Shown here: positions 8,269 to 15,552 of the stretch, one piece after another
Layout of the letters: each line of letters opens with the position of its first letter
Numbering within the stretch: position 1 is the stretch's first letter
NCBI GenBank assembly: GCA_947589045.1
Contig: CANQBQ010000001.1
Span: forward strand, 116,920 to 180,919
Source of the DNA: an uncultured Clostridia bacterium
Lineage (GTDB): Bacteria; Bacillota; Clostridia; Monoglobales; Monoglobaceae
Direction of reading: 5' to 3'
Length of the DNA: 64,000 nt
Position numbers and translations under genes: made by a program
Notes under the pieces: model-generated
Databases searched by the model: none
Seen by the model: only the letters and a program-made list of their open reading frames with translations
Told to the model about the DNA's origin: nothing

Positions 8269-8838
8269 ATGACAACTGAGAATTTTTTGGAAAAGATGAG
8301 AAACGGAACAACGGCAAAGGGCGGCTCGGATATGCATCTGAAAATGCACGAGTTGAGTCAGCGTGCGCTGAGAATAACGGCGCGGCTCAACGGCTCGTAT
8401 CACGAGCCGACCGAGCTTCGCGAAATTTTTTCGGAGCTTATCGGAAAAGAAATCGATGAGAGCTTCGGGCTTTTTCCGCCGTTTTATACCGACTGCGGCT
8501 TGAATACCTCAATAGGCAAAAATGTGTTTATAAATTCGGGCTGCCGCTTTCAGGACTGGGGCGGAATAACAATCGGCGACGGCGCGCTCATCGGGCATAA
8601 CGTGGTTATCGCCACTATAAATCACGCCTTATCTCCAAAAGAAAGGCACGACAATATTCCCGCGTCTGTCACGATAGGCAAAAACGTGTGGATAGGCTCA
8701 AACGCGACGGTGCTCCCCGGAGTGACGATAGGCGATAACGCGGTTATTGCCGCGGGCGCGGTCGTGACAAAGGACGTTCCGCCCGATGTGGTCGCCGCGG
8801 GCGTACCCGCAAGGGTGATAAAGAAGATTGAAATGTGA
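8269..8838 (+). CDS. Hexapeptide-repeat sugar O-acetyltransferase (maltose acetyltransferase-like)
   Basis: A 189-residue cytoplasmic protein. The N-terminal Mac-type region (ERMRNG-like, here EKMRNGTTAKGG) leads into left-handed beta-helix repeats: IGKNVFINSGCRFQDWGGIT, IGDGALIGHNVVIATINHAL, IGKNVWIGSNATVLPGVT, IGDNAVIAAGAVVTKDVPPD. The conserved catalytic histidine is in ATINHAL. Family members move acetyl from acetyl-CoA to sugar or galactoside hydroxyls; the true acceptor is often unknown. It begins 39 bases after the DUF362 gene, with GGGGAG upstream, and ends the cluster at a strong terminator. Similar acetyltransferases recur beside cyclophilin-like domains and LysR regulators in Clostridia. 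Confidence 0.9.
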   Translation: MTTENFLEKMRNGTTAKGGSDMHLKMHELSQRALRITARLNGSYHEPTELREIFSELIGKEIDESFGLFPPFYTDCGLNTSIGKNVFINSGCRFQDWGGITIGDGALIGHNVVIATINHALSPKERHDNIPASVTIGKNVWIGSNATVLPGVTIGDNAVIAAGAVVTKDVPPDVVAAGVPARVIKKIEM

Positions 8839-8842
8839 GAAG

Positions 8843-8884
8843 AAAATTAAGCGGGACGCCGATGGGGCGCTCCGCTTAATTTTT
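8843..8884. terminator. Bidirectional terminator between the acetyltransferase and DUF4364 genes
   Basis: AAAATTAAGCGG (8843-8854) pairs with CCGCTTAATTTT (8872-8883), continued by CGCC/GGCG around a short loop. The A-rich left flank and T-rich right flank allow use from both sides. It touches the DUF4364 stop codon. Confidence 0.9.
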
Positions 8885-9410
8885 ATTCGTTCGGAAAGAC
8901 CGATTTTAAAACCGAGTTGTAGATGTCGTCGGCGTGCTTCTCCATATATTTTGCGACGTTTCTCGCGCTGTCGCGGTCGCCTATGCGGAGCTTCAGTTCC
9001 ATAACCGTCTCCTCGCCGTCGGTCACGGTGAGCGCAGAAAAATATTCCCCGCTCTCGGACGGGATAATCTCGCCCGTGCCGCGCTGAGTTTTGATAAGCG
9101 TGTCGTACTTTATGTTTCCCACCGCTTCGTCTATTTTAACACGCACGCTTTTGGGGAGCCTTTTGCAGAAAAGCTCGTTTGTCTGACTGCCCAGCTCGGT
9201 AAGCGCGTATGCCGCGTCGTTTTTATAGTAGTTGTCCTCTATGAACTTGTCCTCTTTCAAGGTCAGAAGCACGCTCTGCACGTCAAAATAACCCATAACG
9301 TCTTTGTCCCACGTCAGGATACGCGTCAGAATGTCGGCTGTTATAGGCACTTCAAACGCCTTCATTGTGTAGAGCACAGCGAACTTCATTTCGTCGTCGC
9401 TAAGTAACAT
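8883..9410 (-). CDS. DUF4364 family protein
   Basis: A 175-residue protein resembling DUF4364, a family restricted mostly to Clostridia. The N-terminal half reads as a winged helix: EMKFAVLYTMKAFEVPITAD, then YFDVQSVLLTLKEDKFIED and YALTELGSQTNELF. This suggests a DNA-binding or regulatory role, though no function is established. The C-terminal half (GEYFSALTVTDGEETVMELK) is a beta-rich domain. It lies 11 bases downstream of trmL in the same direction, so it is likely the last gene of the yifB-trmL unit. Confidence 0.8.
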   Translation of the reverse strand: MLLSDDEMKFAVLYTMKAFEVPITADILTRILTWDKDVMGYFDVQSVLLTLKEDKFIEDNYYKNDAAYALTELGSQTNELFCKRLPKSVRVKIDEAVGNIKYDTLIKTQRGTGEIIPSESGEYFSALTVTDGEETVMELKLRIGDRDSARNVAKYMEKHADDIYNSVLKSVFPNE

Positions 9411-9421
9411 ATTTAAAACTC

Positions 9422-9916
9422 CTATTCCAGATAATCAGATGTTTTTTTAAGGTCTGCGAAGTTGTTTTGCCTGAGCGCCTCATACGCCACTATCGCCACC
9501 GCGTTTGAAAGGTTGAGAGAGCGCATCTTCTCAAGCATAGGTATTCTTATGCACGAGTCGAGGTTTTCTCTCAGCAGTTCCTCAGGCAACCCCTTATCCT
9601 CCCGCCCGAAAACAAGAAAAACGTCGCTATCGTAAGCCGTAAAGTCAACGTCGCTGTAAACGTGGGGCGCCTTCGTCGAGCAGTAGAAGAACACCCCGTT
9701 GGGATAGGCCTTTTTTACCTCGGCAAAGCTTTGGTACTCGTGCAGGTCAAGCTCGCTCCAGTAGTCAAGCCCCGCGCGTCTGACCCGCGCGTCGGTAATT
9801 TCAAAGCCGAGCGGGTGGACGAGGTGCAGAGGTATATTCGTCACCGAACAGGTACGCGAAATGTTGCCCGTGTTGGGGTGTATCTGCGGTTCGACCAAAA
9901 CGATATGCAATTTCAT
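9422..9916 (-). CDS. trmL: tRNA (cytidine/uridine-2'-O)-methyltransferase TrmL
   Basis: A 164-residue SpoU-family (SPOUT) methyltransferase of TrmL length. It methylates the 2'-O of the wobble nucleotide of tRNA-Leu in characterised members. Diagnostic segments are MKLHIVLVEPQIHPNTGNIS at the N-terminus, VFLVFGREDKGLPEELL in the middle, and IPMLEKMRSLNLSNAVAIVA near the end, which form the trefoil knot that binds S-adenosylmethionine. The start at 9916 matches the conserved N-terminus; the open frame extends upstream to 9946, overlapping yifB, and that extension is not conserved. GGAG lies 11 bases upstream. It follows yifB with a seven-base gap. Confidence 0.93.
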   Translation of the reverse strand: MKLHIVLVEPQIHPNTGNISRTCSVTNIPLHLVHPLGFEITDARVRRAGLDYWSELDLHEYQSFAEVKKAYPNGVFFYCSTKAPHVYSDVDFTAYDSDVFLVFGREDKGLPEELLRENLDSCIRIPMLEKMRSLNLSNAVAIVAYEALRQNNFADLKKTSDYLE

Positions 9917-9923
9917 ATAAATA

Positions 9924-11459
9924 TCAACTCCAGTATTTTCTGTCAAGCGAGCGGTACTGTATCGCCTCGGCTATGTGAGCCGCTTCGATGTTTTCGCACC
10001 CGTCCAAATCGGCGATGGTGCGCGCGACCTTTAAAATTCGGTTGTGCGCTCTCGCGCTCAGTCCGAGCGAGTCGTAAGCCGAGCGCAAAAGCTCGTTCTC
10101 GGTGCTTCCGAGCGGACAGAACTTTTCGGTGAGCGACGGAGTGAGCGCGCTGTTGGTTCGTATGTCATAGCCCGAATACCTCTCTCTTTGACGCTCTCTC
10201 GCCCGCTCTATTCGCGCCTTCATATCCGCGCTGCTTTCGGAATTGCCCTTTTGCTCGAGCTCCTCGTATTTTACCGCGGGAACCTCGATGTGTATGTCAA
10301 TTCTGTCCAGAAGCGGACCGCTCACCTTGCCGAGATACTTTTGTATCTTCGAGTCGGTGCAGGAACACTCGTGGCTCGGGTCGCCGTAGTAACCGCAGGG
10401 GCAGGGGTTCATAGACGCGATAAGCATAACGTTGCACGGATATGTGTATGTACCGCCGACGCGGGTTATTGTGACGGTTCCGTTTTCGAGCGGCTGACGC
10501 ATTACCTCGCGCACGTCGCGGTGAAATTCGGGCAGCTCGTCAAGAAACAGCACGCCGTTGTGCGCGAGACTCATCTCGCCGGGGCGCGGATTTGCGCCTC
10601 CGCCCGACAGTCCCACCGCGGAGATTGTATGGTGCGGGGAGCGGAACGGACGGTTGAGTATTATCGGCTCCTTGGAATTTAACAGACCCGAAATGCTGTG
10701 TATTTTGGTGACCTCCAAAGCCTCTTCAAAGGTCAGGTCGGGCAGTATCGACGGCATACGCTGGGCGAGCATAGTCTTGCCGCTTCCGGGAGGTCCTATC
10801 AAAAGCACGTTATGTCCGCCCGCCGCGGCAACCTCGAGTGCGCGGCGCACGTTTTTCTGACCCTTTACGTCCGAAAAATCAAGCGTCGCTCTCTTTGCCT
10901 TTGCGGCTACGCGGCTTATATCAAATTTTGCCGGTTCGATGGGGTGAAATCCCGTGAAATGCTCCAAAACGTCGCGCAGACTGTGCGCTCCGTAGACTGT
11001 GACCCCTTCCACGACCGCCGCCTCCGCCGCGTTTTCGGCAGGGAGCACGACATTTTTAATCCCGTTTTGGAACGCGGATATGACCATCGGCAAAACGCCG
11101 TCCACGCGCCTTAAGTGACCGTCGAGCGAGAGTTCGCCGAGGAAGATGTAGCTGTCGCTGTCCTCGACGGCAAGCTGACCCGACGCGATAAGCAGACTGA
11201 GCGCAATCGGCAAATCGAAATACGCGCCGATTTTCTTGATGTTCGCGGGCGCGAGGTTTACCAGAATACGCTTGGTGACAGGCATATCAAGCCCCGAATA
11301 CTTTATCGCGGAGCGTATGCGTTCTTTGGACTCCTTAACCGCGGTGTCGGGCAGACCGACTATTTCAAATGCGGGAAAGCCCTTTGAAATGTCGGCTTCG
11401 ACGTCCACAATGTAGCCGTCAAGACCTATCAGCGCGGTACTGTTGAGCTTTGAAATCAT
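9924..11459 (-). CDS. YifB/ComM-family Mg-chelatase-like AAA+ ATPase
   Basis: A 511-residue protein. The N-terminal domain (1-190) contains VDVEADISKGFPAFEIVGLP and FLGELSLDGHLRRVDGVLPM, typical of the Lon-protease-like fold of this family. The AAA+ core has Walker A LLIGPPGSGKTMLAQRMPSI near residue 220 and the segment HHTISAVGLSGGGANPRPGE, then VLFLDELPEF (Walker B). A zinc-type cysteine cluster follows in MNPCPCGYYGDPSHECSC. ComM, the best-studied homologue, is a branch-migration helicase acting in natural transformation; in Firmicutes the role is undefined. The ATG at 11459 has GGAG seven bases before it, better than the longer frame from 11486. Confidence 0.93.
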   Translation of the reverse strand: MISKLNSTALIGLDGYIVDVEADISKGFPAFEIVGLPDTAVKESKERIRSAIKYSGLDMPVTKRILVNLAPANIKKIGAYFDLPIALSLLIASGQLAVEDSDSYIFLGELSLDGHLRRVDGVLPMVISAFQNGIKNVVLPAENAAEAAVVEGVTVYGAHSLRDVLEHFTGFHPIEPAKFDISRVAAKAKRATLDFSDVKGQKNVRRALEVAAAGGHNVLLIGPPGSGKTMLAQRMPSILPDLTFEEALEVTKIHSISGLLNSKEPIILNRPFRSPHHTISAVGLSGGGANPRPGEMSLAHNGVLFLDELPEFHRDVREVMRQPLENGTVTITRVGGTYTYPCNVMLIASMNPCPCGYYGDPSHECSCTDSKIQKYLGKVSGPLLDRIDIHIEVPAVKYEELEQKGNSESSADMKARIERARERQRERYSGYDIRTNSALTPSLTEKFCPLGSTENELLRSAYDSLGLSARAHNRILKVARTIADLDGCENIEAAHIAEAIQYRSLDRKYWS

Positions 11460-11529
11460 AAAAATCTCCATTCTGCCGCTCCGCACGGCTTTTAAATATC
11501 TCTTATCGGCGGAGAAAAGTGATAAGAGG

Positions 11530-12453
11530 TTAAATCTCGATATATCTCTTTTTAGGGTGTTCTCTTGAGAAAAATTCGGCTAACACGGGCTCAAACAGCA
11601 CGCCCTCCCGTACTGCCATTTCGGGATGCTCCATGGTTTTTTGTATCGCCTCGGAGACAAATTCCGCCGAGAGGCAGGCGGCTTCAAGCGGCGTACTGCC
11701 GAGAAGCGACGCGCCCGTGAAAACGCTGGTGAAAATGTCGCCCGTGCCGTGAAAGCGGCGGTTCACATAGCCGCAGTCAATCTTGTAATATTTGTCGTAT
11801 TTGCGGTCATACAGCGCGGCGAACATATCGTTTTCACTGCCCATAATGCCGGTGATAACTATGATGTCTGCGCCCAGCTCGGACAGCCGTCTGAGATAGC
11901 CGCGAACCGTCTTGTTGTCGGTGTAATGCCCGGGTTCGGGTATCTTTTCGCCGAGAAGCAGGCAGGTTTCGGTGAGGTTGGGCGTTATTACGTCGGCATA
12001 TGCCGCGAGAGAACGCATACCCGAGCAAATTTCCGCCATATGCTCGGTGTAGAGAGCCGCCGTGCCGAGAAGCTCGCTGTCACCCATAACGGGGTCTACG
12101 ACTATAAGCGCGCCGTCCGACTTCGCCCACTCTATCAGAGACTTTAAAATCTCTATCTGGCGGGGCGAGCATAAATACCCGCTGTAAATTGCGTCGAATT
12201 TAATTCCGAGCGACCTCCAATGCTCAATCGTTTCGGGCATATAATCGGTCATATCGCAGACCGAATAGCCCTTAAAGTCGTAGGTGTGGGTGGATAAGAC
12301 CGCTGTCGGGAGCGGGCATACCTCAATTCCCATAGCCGACATAACGGGTATGCACTCGGTCAGCGAAACGCGCCCGAAGCCCGACATATCGTGAACAGCC
12401 GCCACACGCGGTATTATGCTCTTTATTTTTTGCAAACCGTTTTTATCGCTCAT
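11530..12453 (-). CDS. Pyridoxamine/pyridoxal kinase (ribokinase-like)
   Basis: A 307-residue enzyme of the PdxK/PdxY-ThiD branch of the ribokinase superfamily. The N-terminus RVAAVHDMSGFGRVSLTECI and the following PLPTAVLSTHTYDFKGY are the vitamin-binding region. Later IVVDPVMGDSELLG and YADVITPNLTETCLLLG are family signatures, and the RRFHGTGDIFTSVFTGASLL segment holds the catalytic GTGD aspartate. It phosphorylates B6 vitamers with ATP in the salvage of pyridoxal phosphate. The start codon overlaps the end of rsuA by 11 bases, indicating translational coupling. Clostridia of this type often annotate it as pyridoxamine kinase; ThiD activity cannot be excluded. Confidence 0.9.
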   Translation of the reverse strand: MSDKNGLQKIKSIIPRVAAVHDMSGFGRVSLTECIPVMSAMGIEVCPLPTAVLSTHTYDFKGYSVCDMTDYMPETIEHWRSLGIKFDAIYSGYLCSPRQIEILKSLIEWAKSDGALIVVDPVMGDSELLGTAALYTEHMAEICSGMRSLAAYADVITPNLTETCLLLGEKIPEPGHYTDNKTVRGYLRRLSELGADIIVITGIMGSENDMFAALYDRKYDKYYKIDCGYVNRRFHGTGDIFTSVFTGASLLGSTPLEAACLSAEFVSEAIQKTMEHPEMAVREGVLFEPVLAEFFSREHPKKRYIEI

Positions 12454-13144
12454 ATAATTTCTCCAGTTCCTCCGTTGTGATTTCGCGCACTCCTCCGAGC
12501 GGCAGAGTGTCGTCCAGCTCCAAGCCGCCGATTTTGGTGCGCTTCAAGTATTCAACCCTGTTGCCGACGGCGGCGAACATACGCTTTATCTGATGAAAAC
12601 GTCCTTCGAATATAACTATTTCCGCCGTATTTTCTCCTATCTCGCGGAGCTTTGCGGGGAGGGTGACGTGTCCGTCGTCAAGTGTTATCCCGCGCTCAAA
12701 CGCCTCGATGTCGCTCTCGCTGATTTTACCTGCGAGGCTGGCGACATAGGTCTTTGGGACGTGGGAGCGGGGAGAGGTCAGACGGTGAGAAAGCTCGCCA
12801 TCGTCGGTTATTATCAAAAAGCCCTCGGTGTCAATATCGAGCCGACCTACCGGGAATAAATTTCGGTGTGCGTACTCGCCCGGAACGAGGTCGGTCACGG
12901 TGCGGTGGAGATTGTCCTCGGTCGCCGAAACCACGCCTTGAGGCTTGTTGAGCATCAGATAAATATGTTTTTTGTACTCTATTTTTTTGCCGAAAAGCTC
13001 GACGACCGCCGTGCTTTCGTCAAACCGAAAGTCCGCCGCCCGCACCGCTTCTCCGTTTACTGTCGCCGCACCGCTTTTTATGAGCTTTTTAAGCTCGCTC
13101 CGCGTGCCGCAGCCGCAGTCGGCAAGGAATTTATCAAGCCGCAT
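12443..13144 (-). CDS. rsuA: 16S rRNA pseudouridine-516 synthase (RsuA family)
   Basis: A 233-residue pseudouridine synthase. The N-terminal S4 RNA-binding domain is MRLDKFLADCGCGTRSELKK through VNGEAVRAAD. The catalytic domain contains YLMLNKPQGVVSATED, then the motif FPVGRLDIDTEGFLIITDDG with the catalytic aspartate in GRLD, and ends with EGRFHQIKRMFAAVGNRVEY. RsuA makes pseudouridine at 16S position 516; closely related RluB/RluE/RluF share these motifs, so the exact target is inferred from length and overall pattern. The start has AAAGGCGG. It is the promoter-proximal gene of the pair with the pyridoxamine kinase gene. Confidence 0.9.
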   Translation of the reverse strand: MRLDKFLADCGCGTRSELKKLIKSGAATVNGEAVRAADFRFDESTAVVELFGKKIEYKKHIYLMLNKPQGVVSATEDNLHRTVTDLVPGEYAHRNLFPVGRLDIDTEGFLIITDDGELSHRLTSPRSHVPKTYVASLAGKISESDIEAFERGITLDDGHVTLPAKLREIGENTAEIVIFEGRFHQIKRMFAAVGNRVEYLKRTKIGGLELDDTLPLGGVREITTEELEKLYER

Positions 13145-13203
13145 TTTTCAGCCGCCTTTCGCATAATATTTATTTAGGACGTCATAATAACGGGAGTGTC
13201 GCT

Positions 13204-13635
13204 ATGAGCATAAAAATAAAGGTTATTGTGTCCGCCGTCGTCTCGGCGGCGGCATTGTCATTCGTTATACTCGGTTTTTTCGGTATGGACGGTCAGACAA
13301 ACGGTATGGTGGTCGAATATCTTAATTCGCTCGGCTGGCAGGTCGACGACCGCCCCGCCGAAATATCCCATTTTAAAATTCCCGATGAGTTTGACACGGT
13401 TTTCAATACATACAACGTCTTTCAGCTCGAAGCGGGGTTTGACCTGTCCGAATATCGGGGTGCGCGTGTCGCGCGCTACTCATATACGGTCAGAAATCAC
13501 AGCCGCTCGGCAACCGGCGAGGTACGCGCCAACGTGTATGTCCATAAGCAGAAAATTGTCGCCGCCGACATATCCCAAAGCGGCAGAGACGGGTTTATGC
13601 AGTCGGTAACCGACACGTCCGATATGATAAAATAA
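13204..13635 (+). CDS. DUF4830 family membrane-anchored protein
   Basis: A 143-residue protein with one N-terminal membrane segment (IVSAVVSAAALSFVILGFFG) and an extracytoplasmic domain matching DUF4830: YLNSLGWQVDDRP, then FKIPDEFDTVFNTYN, LEAGFDLSEYRGARVARYSY, and ANVYVHKQKIVAADI. The function is unknown. It is transcribed alone, divergently from rsuA, with GGGAGTG five bases before its ATG, and converges on rlmB with only five bases between the stops and no obvious terminator. Family recognition rests on the GFDLS-Y-G motif and the preceding IPDEF segment. Confidence 0.75.
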   Translation: MSIKIKVIVSAVVSAAALSFVILGFFGMDGQTNGMVVEYLNSLGWQVDDRPAEISHFKIPDEFDTVFNTYNVFQLEAGFDLSEYRGARVARYSYTVRNHSRSATGEVRANVYVHKQKIVAADISQSGRDGFMQSVTDTSDMIK

Positions 13636-13640
13636 ACGGT

Positions 13641-14390
13641 TTATCCGCTTATTCTGCGGCGCGTTATCTCGTAGAGTATGACGCCCGCCGCGACCGATGC
13701 GTTGAGCGACTGCGTTTCGCCGAGCATCGGTATTTTTACGAGGAAATCACAGCTTTCGCGGGTCAGACGGCTTATTCCGGCGCTCTCGCTCCCGATAACC
13801 ACCGCGACCGCTCCGCTCAAATCACATTCAAAATGGTATTGCGTCGCGGACAAATCGGTGCCTACAATCCACACGCCGCGCTTCTTTAAAAATTCGATGG
13901 TGCGCGCTATGTTGGTGACTCTGGCGACGCGCGTATATTCGGACGCGCCCGCCGAGGTTTTGGCGACAGTCGAGTTCACCGAAACGCTGCGGTTCTTGGG
14001 GATTATAACGCCGTGCGCTCCGCACGCGTTGACGGTTCGTATTATACTGCCGAGATTGTGCGGGTCGGAAAGGTTTTCGGCTATCACGATAAACGGCGGC
14101 TCTCCCTTTTTCTCTGCGTAATCCAGAATTTCTTCCACCGTCGAATATTCGTATGCGCCGACTAATGCGACAACGCCCTGATGCGCTCCGCCGCCCGAAA
14201 GCTCGTCCAGCTTCGCGCGGGGTACGAAGGTAAAGCCGATTTTGCGCTCCGCCGCAAGAGCCTTTATTTTTGCGATGTCTCCGCCGCGCAGTCCGTCCTG
14301 AAGGTACAGCCTGTCGATACGGCGGTTCGCGGCGAGAGCTTCGAGGACGGCGTTCCTGCCGAAAATTTTATCGTTAGAGTTGTTATCCAT
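13641..14390 (-). CDS. rlmB: 23S rRNA (guanosine-2251-2'-O)-methyltransferase RlmB
   Basis: A 249-residue SpoU-type methyltransferase with the extra N-terminal substrate-binding domain of RlmB/TrmH3. The N-terminal domain (1-75) includes IFGRNAVLEALAANRRIDRL and the DELSGGGAHQGVVALV linker. The catalytic domain has IVIAENLSDPHNLGSIIRTV (motif 1), VAVVIGSESAGISRLTRESC (motif 2), and KIPMLGETQSLNASVAAGVI (motif 3, knot). It 2'-O-methylates G2251 of the peptidyl-transferase P loop. The start is supported by GGAGGG. It stands alone, transcribed from a promoter shared with no obvious neighbour. Confidence 0.94.
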   Translation of the reverse strand: MDNNSNDKIFGRNAVLEALAANRRIDRLYLQDGLRGGDIAKIKALAAERKIGFTFVPRAKLDELSGGGAHQGVVALVGAYEYSTVEEILDYAEKKGEPPFIVIAENLSDPHNLGSIIRTVNACGAHGVIIPKNRSVSVNSTVAKTSAGASEYTRVARVTNIARTIEFLKKRGVWIVGTDLSATQYHFECDLSGAVAVVIGSESAGISRLTRESCDFLVKIPMLGETQSLNASVAAGVILYEITRRRISG

Positions 14391-14493
14391 TTTTACCCTC
14401 CGCGCTCCGAATTTTCATATAAATACAGAATACCATAAACCGCTCTTTTTTTCAACAGTAATTCAATAATAAAATGAAAATCGCATATTTCAT

Positions 14494-15381
14494 CTATTCT
14501 CCGTAAAAGTCGGGGATGAAGCTCTCGTCAGCCGAGGAAAAGTCCTGCACGAACGCTTTTTCTATGCCGAGGTTCGCGCAGTAGTCGCACATAGCGCGGT
14601 AATGCTCGCGGCTGAGGCGGCGGTCAAGCTCGGGAAAGCGCGCGGCGCTTGGCATAGGCGTATATTGGCTCATAAGGCTGATGTAAATTTTGTCTCCGTA
14701 GGTATTATATAAATAATCTATTATTTTTTTGGTGTCAAAGAGCAGCGACGGAAGCATAAGGTGGCGTACCATTACGCCGCGCTTTAAAAGCCCGTCCTCG
14801 ATTACGGGTTCGCCGCACTGACGGAACATCTCCGCAATCGCCGCCGAAGCGACGGCAAAATAGTTCGGTGCGTTTGAGTATCTGAGCGCGTATTTGTCCG
14901 AAAAATACTTCAAATCGGGCAGGTACACGTCAACGTACCCCTCCAGCATTTTCAGCGTTTCGACCCGCTCGTAGCCGCTTGTGTTGAACACGACGGGAAT
15001 GTCCAATCCGCCGCTTTTTGCAATGTCCAGCGCGGCTATTATCTGAGGTATAAAGTGGGTGGGAGTGACGAGGTTTATGTTGTGCGCGCCTTGGCTCTGC
15101 AGGTCCGAAAATATATCGGCAAGCTCTCGAGCCGACACGTCGCGCCCGAGATTTTCCGCGCTTATTTTGTAATTCTGGCAGAATACGCATTTCATTGTAC
15201 AGCCCGAGAAGAAAACCGCGCCCGAGCCTCGGCTTCCCGATATGGGCGGCTCCTCCCAAAAATGGAGCGCGGCTCTCGCGATACGCGCCGTACCTCCCGC
15301 GCCGCAGAAGCCGACCTCTCGGTGGGCTCTGTCCGCGCCGCACATACGCGGGCAAAGAGTGCATTTTTCAAGTATGTTCAA
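14494..15381 (-). CDS. Radical SAM protein, PflX-like (COG1313)
   Basis: A 295-residue radical-SAM enzyme. The 4Fe-4S motif is CTMKCVFCQNY (CxxxCxxC) near residues 60-68, preceded by SGSRGSGAVFFSG. An additional N-terminal cysteine set, CTLCPRMCGADR and GFCGAG, is typical of the PflX/AmmeMemoRadiSam-related group. The text HNINLVTPTHFIPQIIAALD and YVDVYLPDLKYF also match COG1313. Members are annotated as pyruvate-formate-lyase activating-like proteins, but the substrate is unknown. The start is a TTG at 15381 with GGGGAT five bases before it; no ATG lies between there and the essential cysteines. It diverges from alaS. Confidence 0.85.
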   Translation of the reverse strand: MNILEKCTLCPRMCGADRAHREVGFCGAGGTARIARAALHFWEEPPISGSRGSGAVFFSGCTMKCVFCQNYKISAENLGRDVSARELADIFSDLQSQGAHNINLVTPTHFIPQIIAALDIAKSGGLDIPVVFNTSGYERVETLKMLEGYVDVYLPDLKYFSDKYALRYSNAPNYFAVASAAIAEMFRQCGEPVIEDGLLKRGVMVRHLMLPSLLFDTKKIIDYLYNTYGDKIYISLMSQYTPMPSAARFPELDRRLSREHYRAMCDYCANLGIEKAFVQDFSSADESFIPDFYGE

Positions 15382-15481
15382 AGCTATCCCCGGTTTCCGT
15401 TTCGATTTTTTGATTTTAAAAGAATTTTACCACCCGCGCCGAAAATTTTCAAGCTTCGTGCCAAAAATTTTCGCGGTTTAT

Positions 15482-15510
15482 TTGACTTGACGGTGAATTA
15501 GTGATATACT
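15482..15510 (+). promoter_or_regulatory. Predicted sigma-A promoter of alaS
   Basis: TTGACT (15482-15487), 17-bp spacer, TATACT (15505-15510). The start near 15517 leaves a leader of only about 36 nt, so there is no room for a T-box, which many Firmicute alaS genes have. Confidence 0.75.
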
Positions 15511-15552
15511 TATTTGAAAATCGAAGTAATTTAAGTTGGGAGAGAAAAATAA

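Noticed and set aside
11500..11528. CTCTTATC/GATAAGAG hairpin between yifB and the pyridoxamine kinase gene
   Set aside because: The stem is short with a 13-base loop and no T-run follows on the transcribed strand; it is not convincing as a terminator.
15511..15552. T-box before alaS
   Set aside because: The leader is only about 36 nt and has no specifier or antiterminator elements.
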